Assembly: GCA_030248215.1 (NCBI GenBank)
Contig: JASANG010000914.1
Location: 109,225 to 173,224 of the forward strand
Direction of reading: 5' to 3'
Source: Enoplolaimus lenunculus
Taxonomy: Eukaryota > Nematoda > Enoplea > Enoplida > Thoracostomopsidae
Length of the DNA stretch: 64,000 nucleotides
Position 1 is the stretch's first letter, and each line of letters begins with the position of its first letter. A model generated the notes under the pieces. It saw nothing but the letters and a program-made list of their open reading frames with translations. It did not search any database and was not told where the DNA came from. Shown in pieces: positions 34,980-46,948 of the stretch. A program made the translations under genes and the position numbers.

Positions 34980-35367
34980 TCTCACATATGTATTTGCACC
35001 TTAAAGTGACATGTAAGCATAACGTCTTTTCAGGAGTCATTCTTACACCGGTTATACCATATAATTTTTGTGTGGTTGTTTAAAATTCAGACAGCTAAAA
35101 GTTGTGCAAAACCAAGTCATTTAGAGGTCTAGGGTGTGGTCAATGATTTGGACAGTAACGGGGCCAGTGGTTGTTCCTTCGCAAACTGAGCCCATCCTTT
35201 TTTCTTAAAAATCCTGAATCCGCACCGGATTCACTTCACAGTTTAGGTCGCACAACGAAATTGACGTTTTCCTCTCAGGCTCTAACATAAAATCGAGTTT
35301 TGTCTTCGGTACAAATCTTGCTTTAGGTTCCGTTAAATAAAACGTTCTTAATTTTCAGGTATACTTA

Positions 35368-35814
35368 CTGTATTGACCCGAATAAGAGAAGGGGAGGGGT
35401 AAAAAGAGGGGGTCCCCATTTTGAGTCCCTATCAATAGAAGTCCGTGTCTCTAACAGGAGTCCGTAGCGGATAGAGTCTCTAAACTCTAATTAGAGTTCA
35501 TAAATGACAATTACCCCTAATTGTAGCACATAAATGGCTCCAGCACCAAATAAAGGTGAGTTCGAAACTTAAAGCGTACTTAAGTTTTGAAAATAACATT
35601 CCAAAGTATAACCTTGCATTATCGCGCAACCTATTGACACAAGACAAATAAGCGTTTAATTCAACGGACAGTTACAGTACCGAATATATATCAGTAACGA
35701 AGGATGGCGAAGGGCGGATTAAAAATAAATAACAGTCCGTAACCGAGTAACAAGGGGGGTACCCTCTGGAGCGGCCAAACAAATATCAGCCCCCTCTTAT
35801 TCGGGTCACTACAG
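35368..35814. mobile_element. Family C MITE, reverse orientation (447 bp)
   Basis: Flanked by TA (35366-35367 and 35815-35816). Ends are CTGTATTGACCCGAATAAGA and GGGTCACTACAG. GGACTC-type words now come first and GGTTACGGACTG-type words last, the reverse of 33764-34211, only about 1.2 kb away. Confidence 0.9.
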
Positions 35815-36287
35815 TAACATAAAAGCATGACTTCAAAAACAAACTTTGCAACACTTCACTGATCCTTGTTATAAAATAAGCAAATTCAACATCATTCTAA
35901 CTACTTCATTGTGCTTCACTCCCGACCGGAGTTCCAGCCAGAACGTGGCTAATATTTATACTCCGGTTACATCCTGTAAACGTTGGATAAACCAAAAATT
36001 GCTATATAAGTTTCTCCGCCTTTTAAGACTATAAGGCATATACAAGCAAGTCTATTTCGTTAGATAACCACAACATTGACCTATTGATAATACAATCAAT
36101 ACCGCGTCGCACTCAACTTTAATATTACCGGATAACAGTTATCCTGAATTATTTCAAATTGAATAATTTAAAAAATGAAAAAGTAAACAAAAACCGTGAA
36201 CGCAGTATATTCTTTCAAAAACATAAGATTTCATAGAAAAATTCTATACCCACTTCATTTCCTTTATCTCAATTCTCAGTTGTTTCC

Positions 36288-36496
36288 ACCAATAGCCACC
36301 GTCGGATCTCAAGGGGGGTGTGTCACCCAGACCTCAGCAATTCAACAGGAATCAAAAACCATAAGCTTGTAATAACATATTTAGTGTTTACTAAAATCTA
36401 CGTTTGGCTTCTCGTTCGCTTCGACTGAGAACTTTTTTTGACTACTACGATACAACATGGACCCTGGAGTTCAGAGGATTTCTGAATCCGCCACTG
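36288..36496. mobile_element. Family D-like (hAT-type ends) MITE
   Basis: Begins near CCACCGTCGGATCTCAAGG and ends TTTCTGAATCCGCCACTG. It has GGAATCAAAAACCATAAGC, a TTTACTAAAATCTACGTTTG and a CTTCTCGTTCGCTTCGACTG tract like relatives. The left terminus is decayed, and no target duplication could be verified. Confidence 0.55.
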
Positions 36497-38344
36497 TCCA
36501 TCATTTGAAACAAGTCTTCGCTGTTTACGAATGTTCTTTTTGTCTTCTCGTCGACCGGCAGGTTTATATTTTTCGAAATATTTTTCAGTGTATTTTTTTG
36601 AGAAAAATATTTTGAGAAAATTTTTCGAAGTAAAAAATAGTAGAAAACAGTGTTACCAATTTTACGGTAAACATCCGCCAATGATAAGTTCTAGTCCATA
36701 GGTGTTTCGGCAGTACCGGCAGACGCGCGCCCTCCACAAGCCCTTCCCAATTGGGAGACGACCCTCGGGGGCCCCACTTTTGTAAGCTAAAAATGTTTTC
36801 GCTGGCCATGAAATTATACTGCAAGCTAAAAATTTTTTCGCTGACCATGAAATTATACAATTGAAAATCATTTTATTGTGGCCCCTTCGAACATGTTTGG
36901 GGGGTCCGAGTATCTTAATGCCGGTTTGTGCGTCCGAAGAGATGGTACGCAGCAAAGACAAAATTTAGTATTGTACAAATTAACAGTATCTTGTTTAGCT
37001 TCCCATCATTAATAAGAGTTAAAGAATCATACATATAAAAAAATCCTATACAATTTTTTTAAACTATATATTAAACAAAACTTATTCATACATTTAACTT
37101 GCATACATTCATAAAATTCATCAGAAACGCTGTTCAAAATACGTATGCGGGGCGTTCCAGCTATGATTATATAAATATAGTGAGAAAATTTGCGTCTACA
37201 TAATTAAATCAAAAGATAATTCTTTCAAAATCGTTGATTTGGTGATGAATAAGCACCAAATCGATATGACTAAATCTCATCAAAATTGCAAACCTTAAAG
37301 TCTCGTTGTCCTAAGTACTACTGTATTTCTCGCTGGCAGCCATTCGATATATTCAGTGGTTTATTCAGAAATTTCTAAACAGGGGCACAATGAATAATAC
37401 GAAGAGATTTCGCGAGTGAGGCTAGCTTAGAAGCCAAGCGCAACTTTCGTTGCAGAACAATAAGAATTTGTAAGATGCATCTTACTATTTTTGATAAAAT
37501 TATTTCAACGAGGGCGCGAACAGTATATTGCAACAGAAAAATGGTGAGCAAACCGAGCGAGATGCCAAACGCAATTTTCGTGGCTGAAATGTAAAACTTT
37601 GTAAGGTTGAGGGACCTTACCATTTTATCATAAATAACTTCTGATGGGGGCCAGATGCGCCAGGTCAGGATCCGCCTCAGCTTTCACTGGTCGAAAACCT
37701 TTGTACAATTATCCTTTACCTACGCTGGTACACCAAAACATTTTCCTCAAAAATAACTTAGCTAGAACAACATTTAAACGATATTTCTAACTTTAGTTCA
37801 AAACTATGCAATATATTTGTTTATTTTTTCAAATTTAATTCACCCGTAAACATGATCTGTTTTACAAAATATGCTTTGACAAATCGGTAATACAGAGTAC
37901 AACGCGTCCGCGTGAATGTAAAACTGGAAAAGAACCACGAAATCACCAGATAAGTAACTAGAACCAGAACATTAATTTTCTAGTCATTTCTGAAGGTATT
38001 AGCTTAACTTGGGTACAACGGCAAGTTCCCAAGCACTCCCTCTATGAATGCCTATAATAATAGATTCAATTAATGTAGTAAATATTAAACACAAATAAAT
38101 CACAGCTGTTTCGGGAACAAATCAGTTACTGTTTGGATTTTTTTTTGCAAACATTAATACTTCCTTGAAATTATAGCAGCCCTGTAAAGTTGCTGTTTCT
38201 AACTTCTTATCAAGCGAGGAAAGCAGAAAATGGCGAAAAAAATGCCTGCATAACTGTAAAGTTTACAAAGTTGCAAGTACGTCAGAGAAGCTGCCCTTAC
38301 TGACAATTTCATTCCGTCTGAAGGATTTTCCTAAGTAAGGGTCC

Positions 38345-38470
38345 TGGCCCATGTATAGAACAGGGCCGGATCGTGTTCCGGCAGGGCTGTAATAGAGTCA
38401 GTTTAAGCTTTAGACTAACTTTTTTGCTTAGGCTTTAAAGGCTTAGGCAATGGCTTAGGAATAAGCTAGT
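38345..38470. mobile_element. Family B MITE, right end missing
   Basis: Left end TGGCCCATGTATAGAACAGG with GCCGGATCGTGTTCC and GGGCTGTAATAGAGTCAGTT, then CTTAGG words to about 38470. The GGCCCTGTTCTATACATGGG end is absent. Confidence 0.75.
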
Positions 38471-38876
38471 TACTGAATTAAACCTAAAATAACCACTAAA
38501 GGCTCAAATTACAACGTACAGCATTTACCAACTAAACTCTAACTTGACTCCTGTTCACTTTAATAGCGTTCTAAGTTGTTCTAGCATATATAATATATAT
38601 TTTAATATATAAATACAAATATAAATATATTTTCTAAATTGAGGATCTCCAAGCTTGCACTAGTGCGCTTCTAAAAGTATCATATTCCCGTTCCCAGCTG
38701 TATATATTTTCCAACACAAATGATTAAGCATTTAAGAGGTTATTGGTTAAATAAGCAATTTAGATAAATATCTTAGACAAATCTCTAGAAACTTGCTTCG
38801 ATCGATAGATAATGCGCATTCTGTTGGCTTCAAGCTTGGGTTGAAAGCCAAAGGCAGATTCAAATAATTTCCACGA

Positions 38877-38932
38877 GGGGTAATTTTTTTAATTTTAAAA
38901 TTTCAAAATTAAAATTTTTAAAATAATCCCCT
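38877..38932. repeat. 56-bp imperfect AT palindrome
   Basis: GGGGTAATTTTTTTAATTTT on the left pairs with AAAATTTTTAAAATAATCCC on the right around a TTTC centre, giving a near-continuous hairpin or cruciform with GGGG/CCCC at its base. It may be a foldback element remnant. Confidence 0.6.
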
Positions 38933-39247
38933 TTCAAGTCTTACGAACGCAACGATGATTGTCGTGTGAATCCGCTAGAATAAAACTACGTGGACACAGG
39001 ACGTTGTTAATACTTCACGAACTTTGTCCTATAAATTTAGTCACAAAATAGCTCAAACGCCGAACTTAAAGTATTTAACAGATAAAATATTAAAGTAGTT
39101 TAAATTTAGCAATTTTGATTGATATCTTAAACTGCATATTGAAACCAAACATATAATGCATGGATTACTATGTTTCAAGCATAGATAATCGAGATGAAAG
39201 CTTGTTTTCTCTGCTGGATACGAAATTGTTGGTTAAGCCAAGAGAAG

Positions 39248-39544
39248 TCGATCACTCTTTCACAAGAGTATGCAACTACTGAAATTTGTGTGGTAAAACA
39301 TTTACCGTCGGGCGTTGCGTTTTTCCACAACCTCCTTGTTTTGTGGATCATTGCTATCGTAATACTTGTTACCAATTGACACAAAGGGGATAATAATTTG
39401 TAAGAGCACCGTACAAAAGCTCATACATACCCCGTTAAACAAGCGCGGTTGGCCAAAACGCAACGTGCGCTAGGACATTCGTTTGTACACCGAATGTAGC
39501 CATTTGCACACTCTTGTAAACAGAGGCATTATCGAATCTTGATT
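39248..39544. mobile_element. Family G foldback element
   Basis: Left arm TCGATCACTCTTTCACAAGA, ending near CGGGCGTTGCGTTTTTCC; right arm GGCCAAAACGCAACGTGCGC through GCACACTCTTGTAAAC. The arms are inverted copies of about 85 bp around a central loop. Same family as 42296-42624 and 52610-52912. Confidence 0.7.
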
Positions 39545-40042
39545 AAACTGAGTAATAAAATTGCATTAATAATTTTGACAAATGATTAAGTATTTCGAAA
39601 AAACTAACAAACTTAAGGATAAACTTAATTTCTAAGAGATTTCTCGCAACAATCATACCTAATTGCCTTGGCTATTTTCAGTTGCAGGCCTCAGTGACAG
39701 ATGGGACAACTTGCTGTGAGAGTAGCATGCCTGAATTTGCTTAAAAAATTCGTAAAATAAACTAACTTATGGCTATGGCTTTAAGATATTGGGCCCATAA
39801 AGTGTACCTAAGCGTAGACCTAAGCCATCGAATTAATTTAACGTTAAGCGCATGCCTAATCTCCTGGCTAAAACTAATATTACGCGGTTTAACCCCTTCT
39901 CACATTGAGTTGCCTATAAGCAACTCAGAGCAGTGTATATACGTTACATAGTATATATCGCACCGTGCTTAACTTTTACAACACGTATACATAGTACTAA
40001 ATCATCACAAGACGTGAGAGCCCCCTCGGGCTCGAGCGTCAA

Positions 40043-40113
40043 GCTCCTATAGCTGAGTGGTCATGGTATACGCCTCCCAGTCCAGTCATTGGAGTTCGAA
40101 TCCTAGCATAAAA
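40043..40113 (+). repeat. tRNA-derived sequence (SINE head or tRNA pseudogene)
   Basis: A Pol III A-box-like TAGCTGAGTGGT (40050-40061) and a B-box-like AGTTCGAATCC (40093-40103) are spaced as in a tRNA, with CGCCTCCCAG where a Gly(CCC)-type anticodon loop would be. The acceptor arms do not pair, so it is not a working tRNA. A following GTCTCATGGGAAATAAAAAA and the family D-like unit at 40203 suggest a SINE or a composite element. Confidence 0.6.
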
Positions 40114-40719
40114 GTAGGTCTCATGGGAAATAAAAAATATTCATGTGAGAAAGGGTTAATCCTTAAATAGCCTAAGGCTAAATATGCTTCTCACTGGCAC
40201 ATTTAAGGAGGCTAAGCCAGCATTTCCCCCAAAAGAGATTAAAACCAAAACTATGTACTACGGTTTAGTACTAAAATTGCGTTTGGCTTTTCGTTTGCTT
40301 CGTCGAGCCTGTTTAAGTATTATATATCTCGTGTTGTTCCCGTCACAAATTTCCAGATGCGGCACTGATCACATTATTTAGTATCAAATACTAAAACTTG
40401 GTCGTTTCAAAGTATATACAGTCAAAATGTTACTATTTCAACAACGGTGATATCAGAATTGTACTTTTACACTAGAGATTTTCAGTCAATTCTTAAAAAT
40501 TTGTTAAATTTTATGCTATGAAAAGTGATAAATTATTCAAATTAAATTTTGAATTTTTGAAAAAATTAAAATCCCTCAGCTCAAACGTCAAGTTTTCGAA
40601 TTCTTAATATATTTGCGAAAGCGAACGAAGCGAATACTTTCGCTTGTAAATAAAATGTTTGTTGCTTCTACCATTAGCTTTAGCACAATTACTGGAAACG
40701 GAAACCGACTTTTCGGCAG

Positions 40720-41021
40720 TGGCGAATCCAAAAATTTTAGACGAGGAGAGACGGGCTGGCGAATGTTATGAAACGCAAAAATTGTAAAGTAGGAAGCTCA
40801 TCATTTTATCACAAAAAATTTTCTGGGTGCCAAACCCTGTAAGGTAGGGTCCTTACCATTTTTTCACGAAAAAATTCTGCGGGAAAAATTGTGTTTTTAC
40901 AAAAAATTTTCTGAGGCTAAAAACTTGTAAGGTACGGAACCTTACCATTTTAACGCAAGAAACTTTCTGACGGGGGGTGGCGTAAGCCCAGCCGCCCCTT
41001 CCCCTCTGGATCCGCTAGTGA
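40720..41021. mobile_element. Family D-like composite element
   Basis: Starts CAGTGGCGAATCCAAAAATT and ends CTCTGGATCCGCTAGTG. Inside are four diverged repeats of TTGTAAGGTAGGNNCTTACC with TTTATCACAAAAAATTTTCT, so the element has grown by internal tandem duplication. Flanking bases (CTTTTCGG and ATTTTACG) do not match well as a target duplication. Confidence 0.7.
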
Positions 41022-41713
41022 TTTTACGGCATAAAGCTTAAAGGAAACTAAAGTGAATTTACAAGCAAAATGATACACCAATAACTGGTTTCCATCAATG
41101 TTGTATAAGAAGGCCTGTTACATCACAACCAATTTTTTAGACTAAATTATCTTCTACCGAAATAAAACCCTGCATATGCCCCTCTTTACAAACACATTCC
41201 CCCCCGAAATTCCAAGCAACGCTCTAAGGACGCAGTTTTAGAAATTGTAGAATATCCTGCATTCGTCAAATAAATTTTTCTCGCTCGCTACGGTCGCTCG
41301 TAACCAATTTTTACGACTTAATTTATCTTCTTTCGAAATATTATCCTGGCTTTGCCTCAGATTAAACACAGGGCCCAACCGTTTGTAAACAGGGTGATCA
41401 ACTGAATAAAATGACGTCATAGCCAGACTTACCACCTGTAGATCGAATATTGAAATCGTTTCAACGACAAATAAAACAGCAAAAATTCGAATTAAATCAA
41501 TTAATAAAATTTGAAAACTGAATTAAAGTAATTAGAAAATCAGTATTCGTCTAAAATTAGAACGAACGTAAACACTACTATATTTGAGTTGAGTTGAGTG
41601 ACCTGTTCAGTTCGACCGAAACGAATTTGAAGTTCGGTTAAATCTCTTTGACACAATTGTTTTGGAATGAAGAAGCCATATAAAGCTTCGTAAAACCTTA
41701 TGCCTTATTGGCC

Positions 41714-41790
41714 GTTAGGGTGGCGGTATACTTTTGATGACGTCCGTCACCGTCCGGCACCGTACCGCAACGCACGTGTATTGCCGCATG
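41714..41790. mobile_element. Family F GC-rich MITE end
   Basis: TTAGGGTGGCGGTATACTTT followed by TGATGACGTCCGTCACCGTC and CGGCACCGTACCGCAACGC. Only the left end is clear; a matching right end was not found. Confidence 0.6.
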
Positions 41791-42097
41791 GCACAGCATA
41801 TTAATTTGAAACTAAATTTTTTTGACTCCCACTGCTTTCCAGCGTCGCCTTGTTCTTGTAAGAAAATTAAATAGCTGGCTAGTTTTACACCATAAATTTT
41901 ACAACGTGTCCACATGTCCATATATAGTGGTATGTAGAACCAATAGCCCTTTCGAAAATGCTTGGAAGAAAAATGCATTGCAGGGGACTTAAAAATCTCA
42001 ACCACAACCATCCCCCTTAAAAGGTCGAATGACAGTGATGGTTCCTTTTCGAAGAATTAAAGTATGTTGTGTTTGTTTACAGATCTTAATGCAAACC

Positions 42098-42240
42098 TGG
42101 CCCATGTAAAACATCAGTGACGGAAAGTTTTTCTGTGAGATTGCAATATGGTATGCTTAAGTTGTAGACTATTTTTTGCTTAGGTTTAGGCTTAGGAATA
42201 TACTTGTACTACTGGTACGGCCCTGTTACATACATTGACC
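42098..42240. mobile_element. Family B MITE copy
   Basis: CTGGCCCATGTAAAACATCA at the left; TTTAGGCTTAGGAATATACT in the core; GGTACGGCCCTGTTACATAC with ATTGACC at the right. Ends are inverted repeats. Confidence 0.8.
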
Positions 42241-42295
42241 GGAAACCTTAAATCAAAATTTTGTATAATCTATAATTTGATGCTATCAGGAGTCT

Positions 42296-42624
42296 ATGAT
42301 CACTCTTACAAGAGTGTGCAACTTAGTAAAACGATGTGTTATACAAAATGTACCGCCGGGCGTTGCGTTTTTGGCCGATCCCTCCCCACTTCCTTAGGGC
42401 AGAGTTAATATGTGAAATGTAAATTTCACATGCTTTTTAAAAATATAAACGAAGTATAAGTCTACAATTGGAACATTTCAACGGGTGATAATGAAAAATA
42501 GGTAAACTCGATCTCCCTAAAAGGATGGTAGGCCAAAAACGTCAACCTGTGCGCTGGGTACATTCTTTTGTACACAGAACGTATCTGCAAACTCTTGTTA
42601 AAAGGAACATCGTACGCTCTTGGT
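42296..42624. mobile_element. Family G foldback element
   Basis: Left arm ATGATCACTCTTACAAGAGT with GTACCGCCGGGCGTTGCGTT and TTTGGCCGA; right arm GGCCAAAAACGTCAACCTGT through GTATCTGCAAACTCTTG. The order mirrors 39248-39544. Confidence 0.7.
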
Positions 42625-42690
42625 GTTTTTGATAATTTAAGCTTAAAACAAATATAATACAATCATTTGCATTTTTCTTGAAAAATTTAT

Positions 42691-43157
42691 GTTTTACTCA
42701 AATTGAACTCAAAATCTTGTTCAAACGTTTGAAATATTTACAATCCGGTTCGTTGTTGATCAATTTAGAGCTTAATAAACAAACTGTTGTTCGGCTTAAG
42801 TGCCGAGATTTTCAATTTTACTCAAAATCTGGTTCAAATTTTTGAAATATTTACAATCCGGTTCGTTGTTGATCAATTTAGAGCTTAATAAACAAACTGT
42901 TGTTCGGCTTAAGTGCCGAGATTTTCAATTTTACTCAAAATCTGGTTCAAACTTTTGAAATATTTACAATCCGGTTCGTTGTTTATCAATTAGAGTTTAA
43001 TAAACAAACTGTTGTTCGCGTTAAGTGCCGAGATTTTCAATTTTACTCAAAACCTGGTTCAAATTTTTGAAATATTTACAATCCGGTTGGTTGTTTATCA
43101 ATTTAGAGCTTAAAAACAAACTGTTGTTCGCCTTAAATGCCGAGATTTCCAATTTTC
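42691..43157. repeat. Tandem array, 113 bp x 4
   Basis: Units begin CTCAAAATCTGGTTCAAA at 42708, 42821, 42934 and 43046. Each contains ACAATCCGGTTCGTTGTTGA, GCTTAATAAACAAACTGTTG and CTTAAGTGCCGAGATTTTCA. Identity is high in the first two units and falls slightly in the last two, which also carry small deletions. No internal coding frame. Confidence 0.93.
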
Positions 43158-43707
43158 GAAACATTTTTGCTTTACGTTTTTCCCATTAATTCGCGATGGC
43201 GCAAGGTGACACTGGTTTCAAAAATACTTTTATCCAAAAAACATGATACCGACATAAAATACGAAATAAACACTGAGAAAGCTTTGCTTCAAACTGACAC
43301 TTGTCTAAAATCGCTATTCGCTCACATTATTAGGCTTAACATCACTAGTTGGTCCATAGGGGTCACGGCCGGGCACGTACCCCCGTTCGCTGTCAGAAAA
43401 TTTTTATGACAAAATGGTACGTTCCCTACCTAACAGTTTTTCTGCCTCAGAAAATCGACTCATATATATATATAGCATACCTACAATACAAATTGCATTT
43501 GATAAGTTTTGCCATGACCGTCTTCCAATCAGAAACAAATTGCTGGATACGCCGCTGCTTAACATTGTCATATTTTTGTTGTTTTTGGTCAAAAATGAGA
43601 GTCGTACTTGTTTAATACTATTCTACCCAGAGGTGTATCCAACGGAGGTTACGGTGAGATATCTCATTCTAAAATTTCTGGACAGACAAGAAAACAGATA
43701 CTTTTAC

Positions 43708-43875
43708 TGGCCCATGTATAAAACAGGGACGTATCGTTTGTCGAAGGGGCTGTAATAGAGTCAGTTTAAGCGCTTAGGCTTAGACTTAGGAATAGCCTCA
43801 TCCTTACGCTTAGGTTTAGGTCTAGGCTTAAGAATATGCTAATATTACTGTTACGGCCCTGTTCTATACATGGGC
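43708..43875. mobile_element. Family B MITE copy with good ends
   Basis: TGGCCCATGTATAAAACAGG at the left and GGCCCTGTTCTATACATGGG at the right form clear inverted ends. The core has CTTAGG words (43771-43835) and AATATGCTAATATTACTG. Confidence 0.85.
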
Positions 43876-44523
43876 CCTTTTACTACAGGCTTTAATGGAA
43901 ACAATTCTGAATTGTAGAGCTGAAAAAATTTATTTACGAGATTATGGTTTCACGAAAAGGTATCCGAGCAACGCTGTTGATCCTAACCACATGAAATGAT
44001 CCTAATCCAAATGAACTCAAACAACAACAGTGAAGCTTAGGCTTGAGAGTCCTATCACCGTAGCGCTGGTTTGGGGAAAGTAAACAGGAACTAAAACATG
44101 ATTTTAATAGTACACATTCGGGGCTCTCATATACATTTCCCCATAAGAACTCGAGCGCGGGGACCCCTCGCATTAACTGCGCCGGCATTACAAATAATTC
44201 TGGCATGGTTTGCGATAAAGACTTACAATTTTTCCTCTAGAAAATTTTTGAGGGATAAAATAAAAAAAGGGGCCTACCTGGCAATTTTTGCATTTCACAA
44301 CATTTGCCAACCCCGACGTCCGGTCAGAAATTTTTGGGTCCGCCACTGTCGACAGCATTAGCCGGGATAAAATTCATTTTAGCAGTAGTTTTTGCTACTT
44401 AAATACAGGTGTATTTCGTAAAATAAACACACATCACAGTTAAGCTTAATTTTTCAAAACAATACAAATTAGCCTGTTTGCCGAAAGCATATCAAATATC
44501 ATCGTATTTACCTTACTTATGGA

Positions 44524-44808
44524 ATGCCAAGGATGTATTCGACCCAGGGGACAGTAAATAGGAACTGCGCTTCCGAACTAACTGCGTTGAAAAAATTTGA
44601 TGGAAAATATTCACTGAGGTATATTAATTTACATACTGGTCTGGCCACCCCTAAAATAAACGAATTGGATAACTGCTACTCGGGAATAAGCCAACTTGTG
44701 CAAAGTTTTATATACGTACTACGAATAGTCGGGTATGTCCTGGGGGTTGTCACCAGTATTTTATTTCGAGAGAGTACTGAGCAAGTAGAGCTATTCGAAC
44801 CAGCGCAG
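44524..44808 (+). CDS. Low-confidence candidate exon with a hydrophobic segment
   Basis: An open frame from an ATG at 44524 runs 95 codons to a donor-like CAG|GTACGG at 44809. Residues about 61-82 (SFIYVLRIVGYVLGVVTSIL) would make a membrane helix, followed by an acidic stretch ending EPAQ. GC content is somewhat above the surroundings. The length is within what chance gives in 64 kb of six frames, no family is recognised and no clear acceptor is seen upstream. Confidence 0.18.
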
Positions 44809-44870
44809 GTACGGTTAAAATGTTTTAGCCTATAAAATTTCATGGCCAAGACAGCCATATATTTTTTCGA

Positions 44871-45075
44871 TACCACGGCAATTCGTCGATGACAAAACCT
44901 TAACCTAAGCGTAATCCTAAGCCAAAGCCTAAGAAAAAGCATAATGAAAAGCGACGAATTGTCGAGTCGATGAAATTTCGGATGGTAATTTTTCGGGCAA
45001 CGAATTGTCGGGCAACGAATTGTCGGGCAACGAATTGTCGGGCAACGAATTGTCAGGCGACGAATTGCCCATTTT
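44871..45075. mobile_element. Family H element carrying a 15-bp tandem expansion
   Basis: Left end ACCACGGCAATTCGTCGATG; CCTAAG words at 44902-44935; AGCGACGAATTGTCGAGTCG and TGAAATTTCGGAT as in other copies; right end extended by tandem units. Confidence 0.7.
44995..45070. repeat. Tandem array, 15 bp x 5
   Basis: GGGCAACGAATTGTC repeated four times plus a variant AGGCGACGAATTGCC, growing from the right end of the family H element. The repeat leaves open frames on both strands (DNSLP repeats on the minus strand); these are not genes. Confidence 0.93.
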
Positions 45076-46742
45076 TCGGTGCTTATACAGGGATGTCAGC
45101 AGAAACTTATATTTGGAGAGCACCTAATGATTTTGGGTGTCCAACAATTGCAATTCAAGATGGTTCACTTTTAGACTGAGGCAATTGTGGGGGGATCACG
45201 AGCCGAATTTCGAGGAGCATGGACCCAAATGCCCCGCCGAGCTGTCCTTGTGGCCATATGTCTTTTTGATATGGGTATTGTCAAACCAAAATTTAGACTA
45301 TGCCGTTATTTGGCTTAAGCTTAGTTGTAATGAACCAAAAAAACAAATTTCGGTTTCTGGAACGATCAAATCTGCCAACACGTGAACAAACATTTACTGC
45401 AGGTTTGAAATGTAAAATATTAAAATAATTTTGAAACGGTTAAAATTTAAAAATTCGTGTCTGTCAGACATCGCATTTTTTTGATTTGCTCAAACGTATT
45501 TTAATATAGTAATTTAAATAATTTGCCAGACATATTTATTTAAAAACTCTTCGTACTATACCGCTCGTCGCGGAACGGCAATAAAATTTTTTGTAAAAGT
45601 ATCGCACCATCCTAAAATGTTCGTGTAAAGTTTACTGATTTGGGCTTAGGTTTAGATTCTGCTTAGAGTTGGGCCTACATTTATGGTACACGAGACTAGT
45701 GTCATACAGTGCTCTAAAACTGCTATATTATGTATCTTTAGCTCCGAACAGAAACCATGGTTGGAACCGGCCCGGCGTTTTAGGGACCAGGGCCAATAAA
45801 ATAGAAATAAGACTTAATAAAATAAACGTTTGCATATAATTGACGATCTTGAAATTTTTATCGAGCAATGGACATGAAATAGTTGCTCTAACTCCACCGA
45901 TGCTGTTACTATTTATATACAGTTGAAACTGAAATAGCGTCACAGGTGAAATTTGAAAGTGTACAAACACTTCGCTTATTTATAGGTTCTCGTTCGGTCC
46001 AAACGAGCGAAATGGTCAAAATATCTTCTCAAATCAGGTATATTAGGCTCGGGCGCACGGAAGGTTCGATCCAAACGTGCAAAATGGTCAAAATCTCCGT
46101 CTCAAATCAGGTATATTAGGCTCAGGTGCAGGAAAATGGCAGGACCATAAATATCGGTAACAGAAACCTATCGAACAAAGCGAGCCAGAAGCCAAATGCA
46201 ATTTTAATAATTTGTACGGTAACAATCTTGCTATTTTTTCATAAAACTTTCTGTTCTATGTTTAGGCTTGTATACAAAATTTTCTAACAGACAAAACAGG
46301 GTAGGGACGCCCACCCAAGCTGCTGCCACAATCGGTTGCAAATAACTTTATCTATTTGGGAAAGACAAATAAATAACGCTGAATTTGTTAATAAAAATAA
46401 TGTAGCAGTTTTACTTAAACTGCGGTATAAAAGTTTTCGCAAAAATTTTAACGATTTTGTTTACCATTTCCATTCCCAAAAATTACGGTTTTTAGAAAAA
46501 AAATTTTGCACCAAAACGAGCCTTGAATGGGTCCAAAATACGGTCACGGGACATGAAACCGTTTTCAATTTAACATTTTATGTTGCCAAAAATATGTAAA
46601 CAACAATTCTGTGAATTTACATATGTATGCTAAACGACCTACGTAGAAAACAAGTACGAGTATAAACCTGAGCTTAATCCTAAAGCTAAACCTAATGCTG
46701 AAACCAAGAACAAGCTATGCGGCAAGACACTATGCTTAATCC

Positions 46743-46948
46743 GGCCAATGTAAAGATCAGGGAAGGAATGTTTTTCTGTGGGACTAGGAAAGAGAACGCG
46801 TAAGCTTTGGAGTAATGTTTTTGCTTGGCTTAGGCTTAGGCTTAGGCTAAGGTCTACGCTCATTCATACGCTTAGGCTTAGGCTACGGTTTATGCTGAGT
46901 TTTAGGAATGTACTTATACTGTTCCGCCCCTGTTCATTACATTGGCCC
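46743..46948. mobile_element. Family B MITE with expanded TTAGGC core (206 bp)
   Basis: GGCCAATGTAAAGATCAGGG at the left; two TTAGGC runs (46828-46850 and 46870-46890); CTGTTCCGCCCCTGTTCATT and ACATTGGCC at the right. It is longer than sister copies because the TTAGGC block appears twice. Confidence 0.85.
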
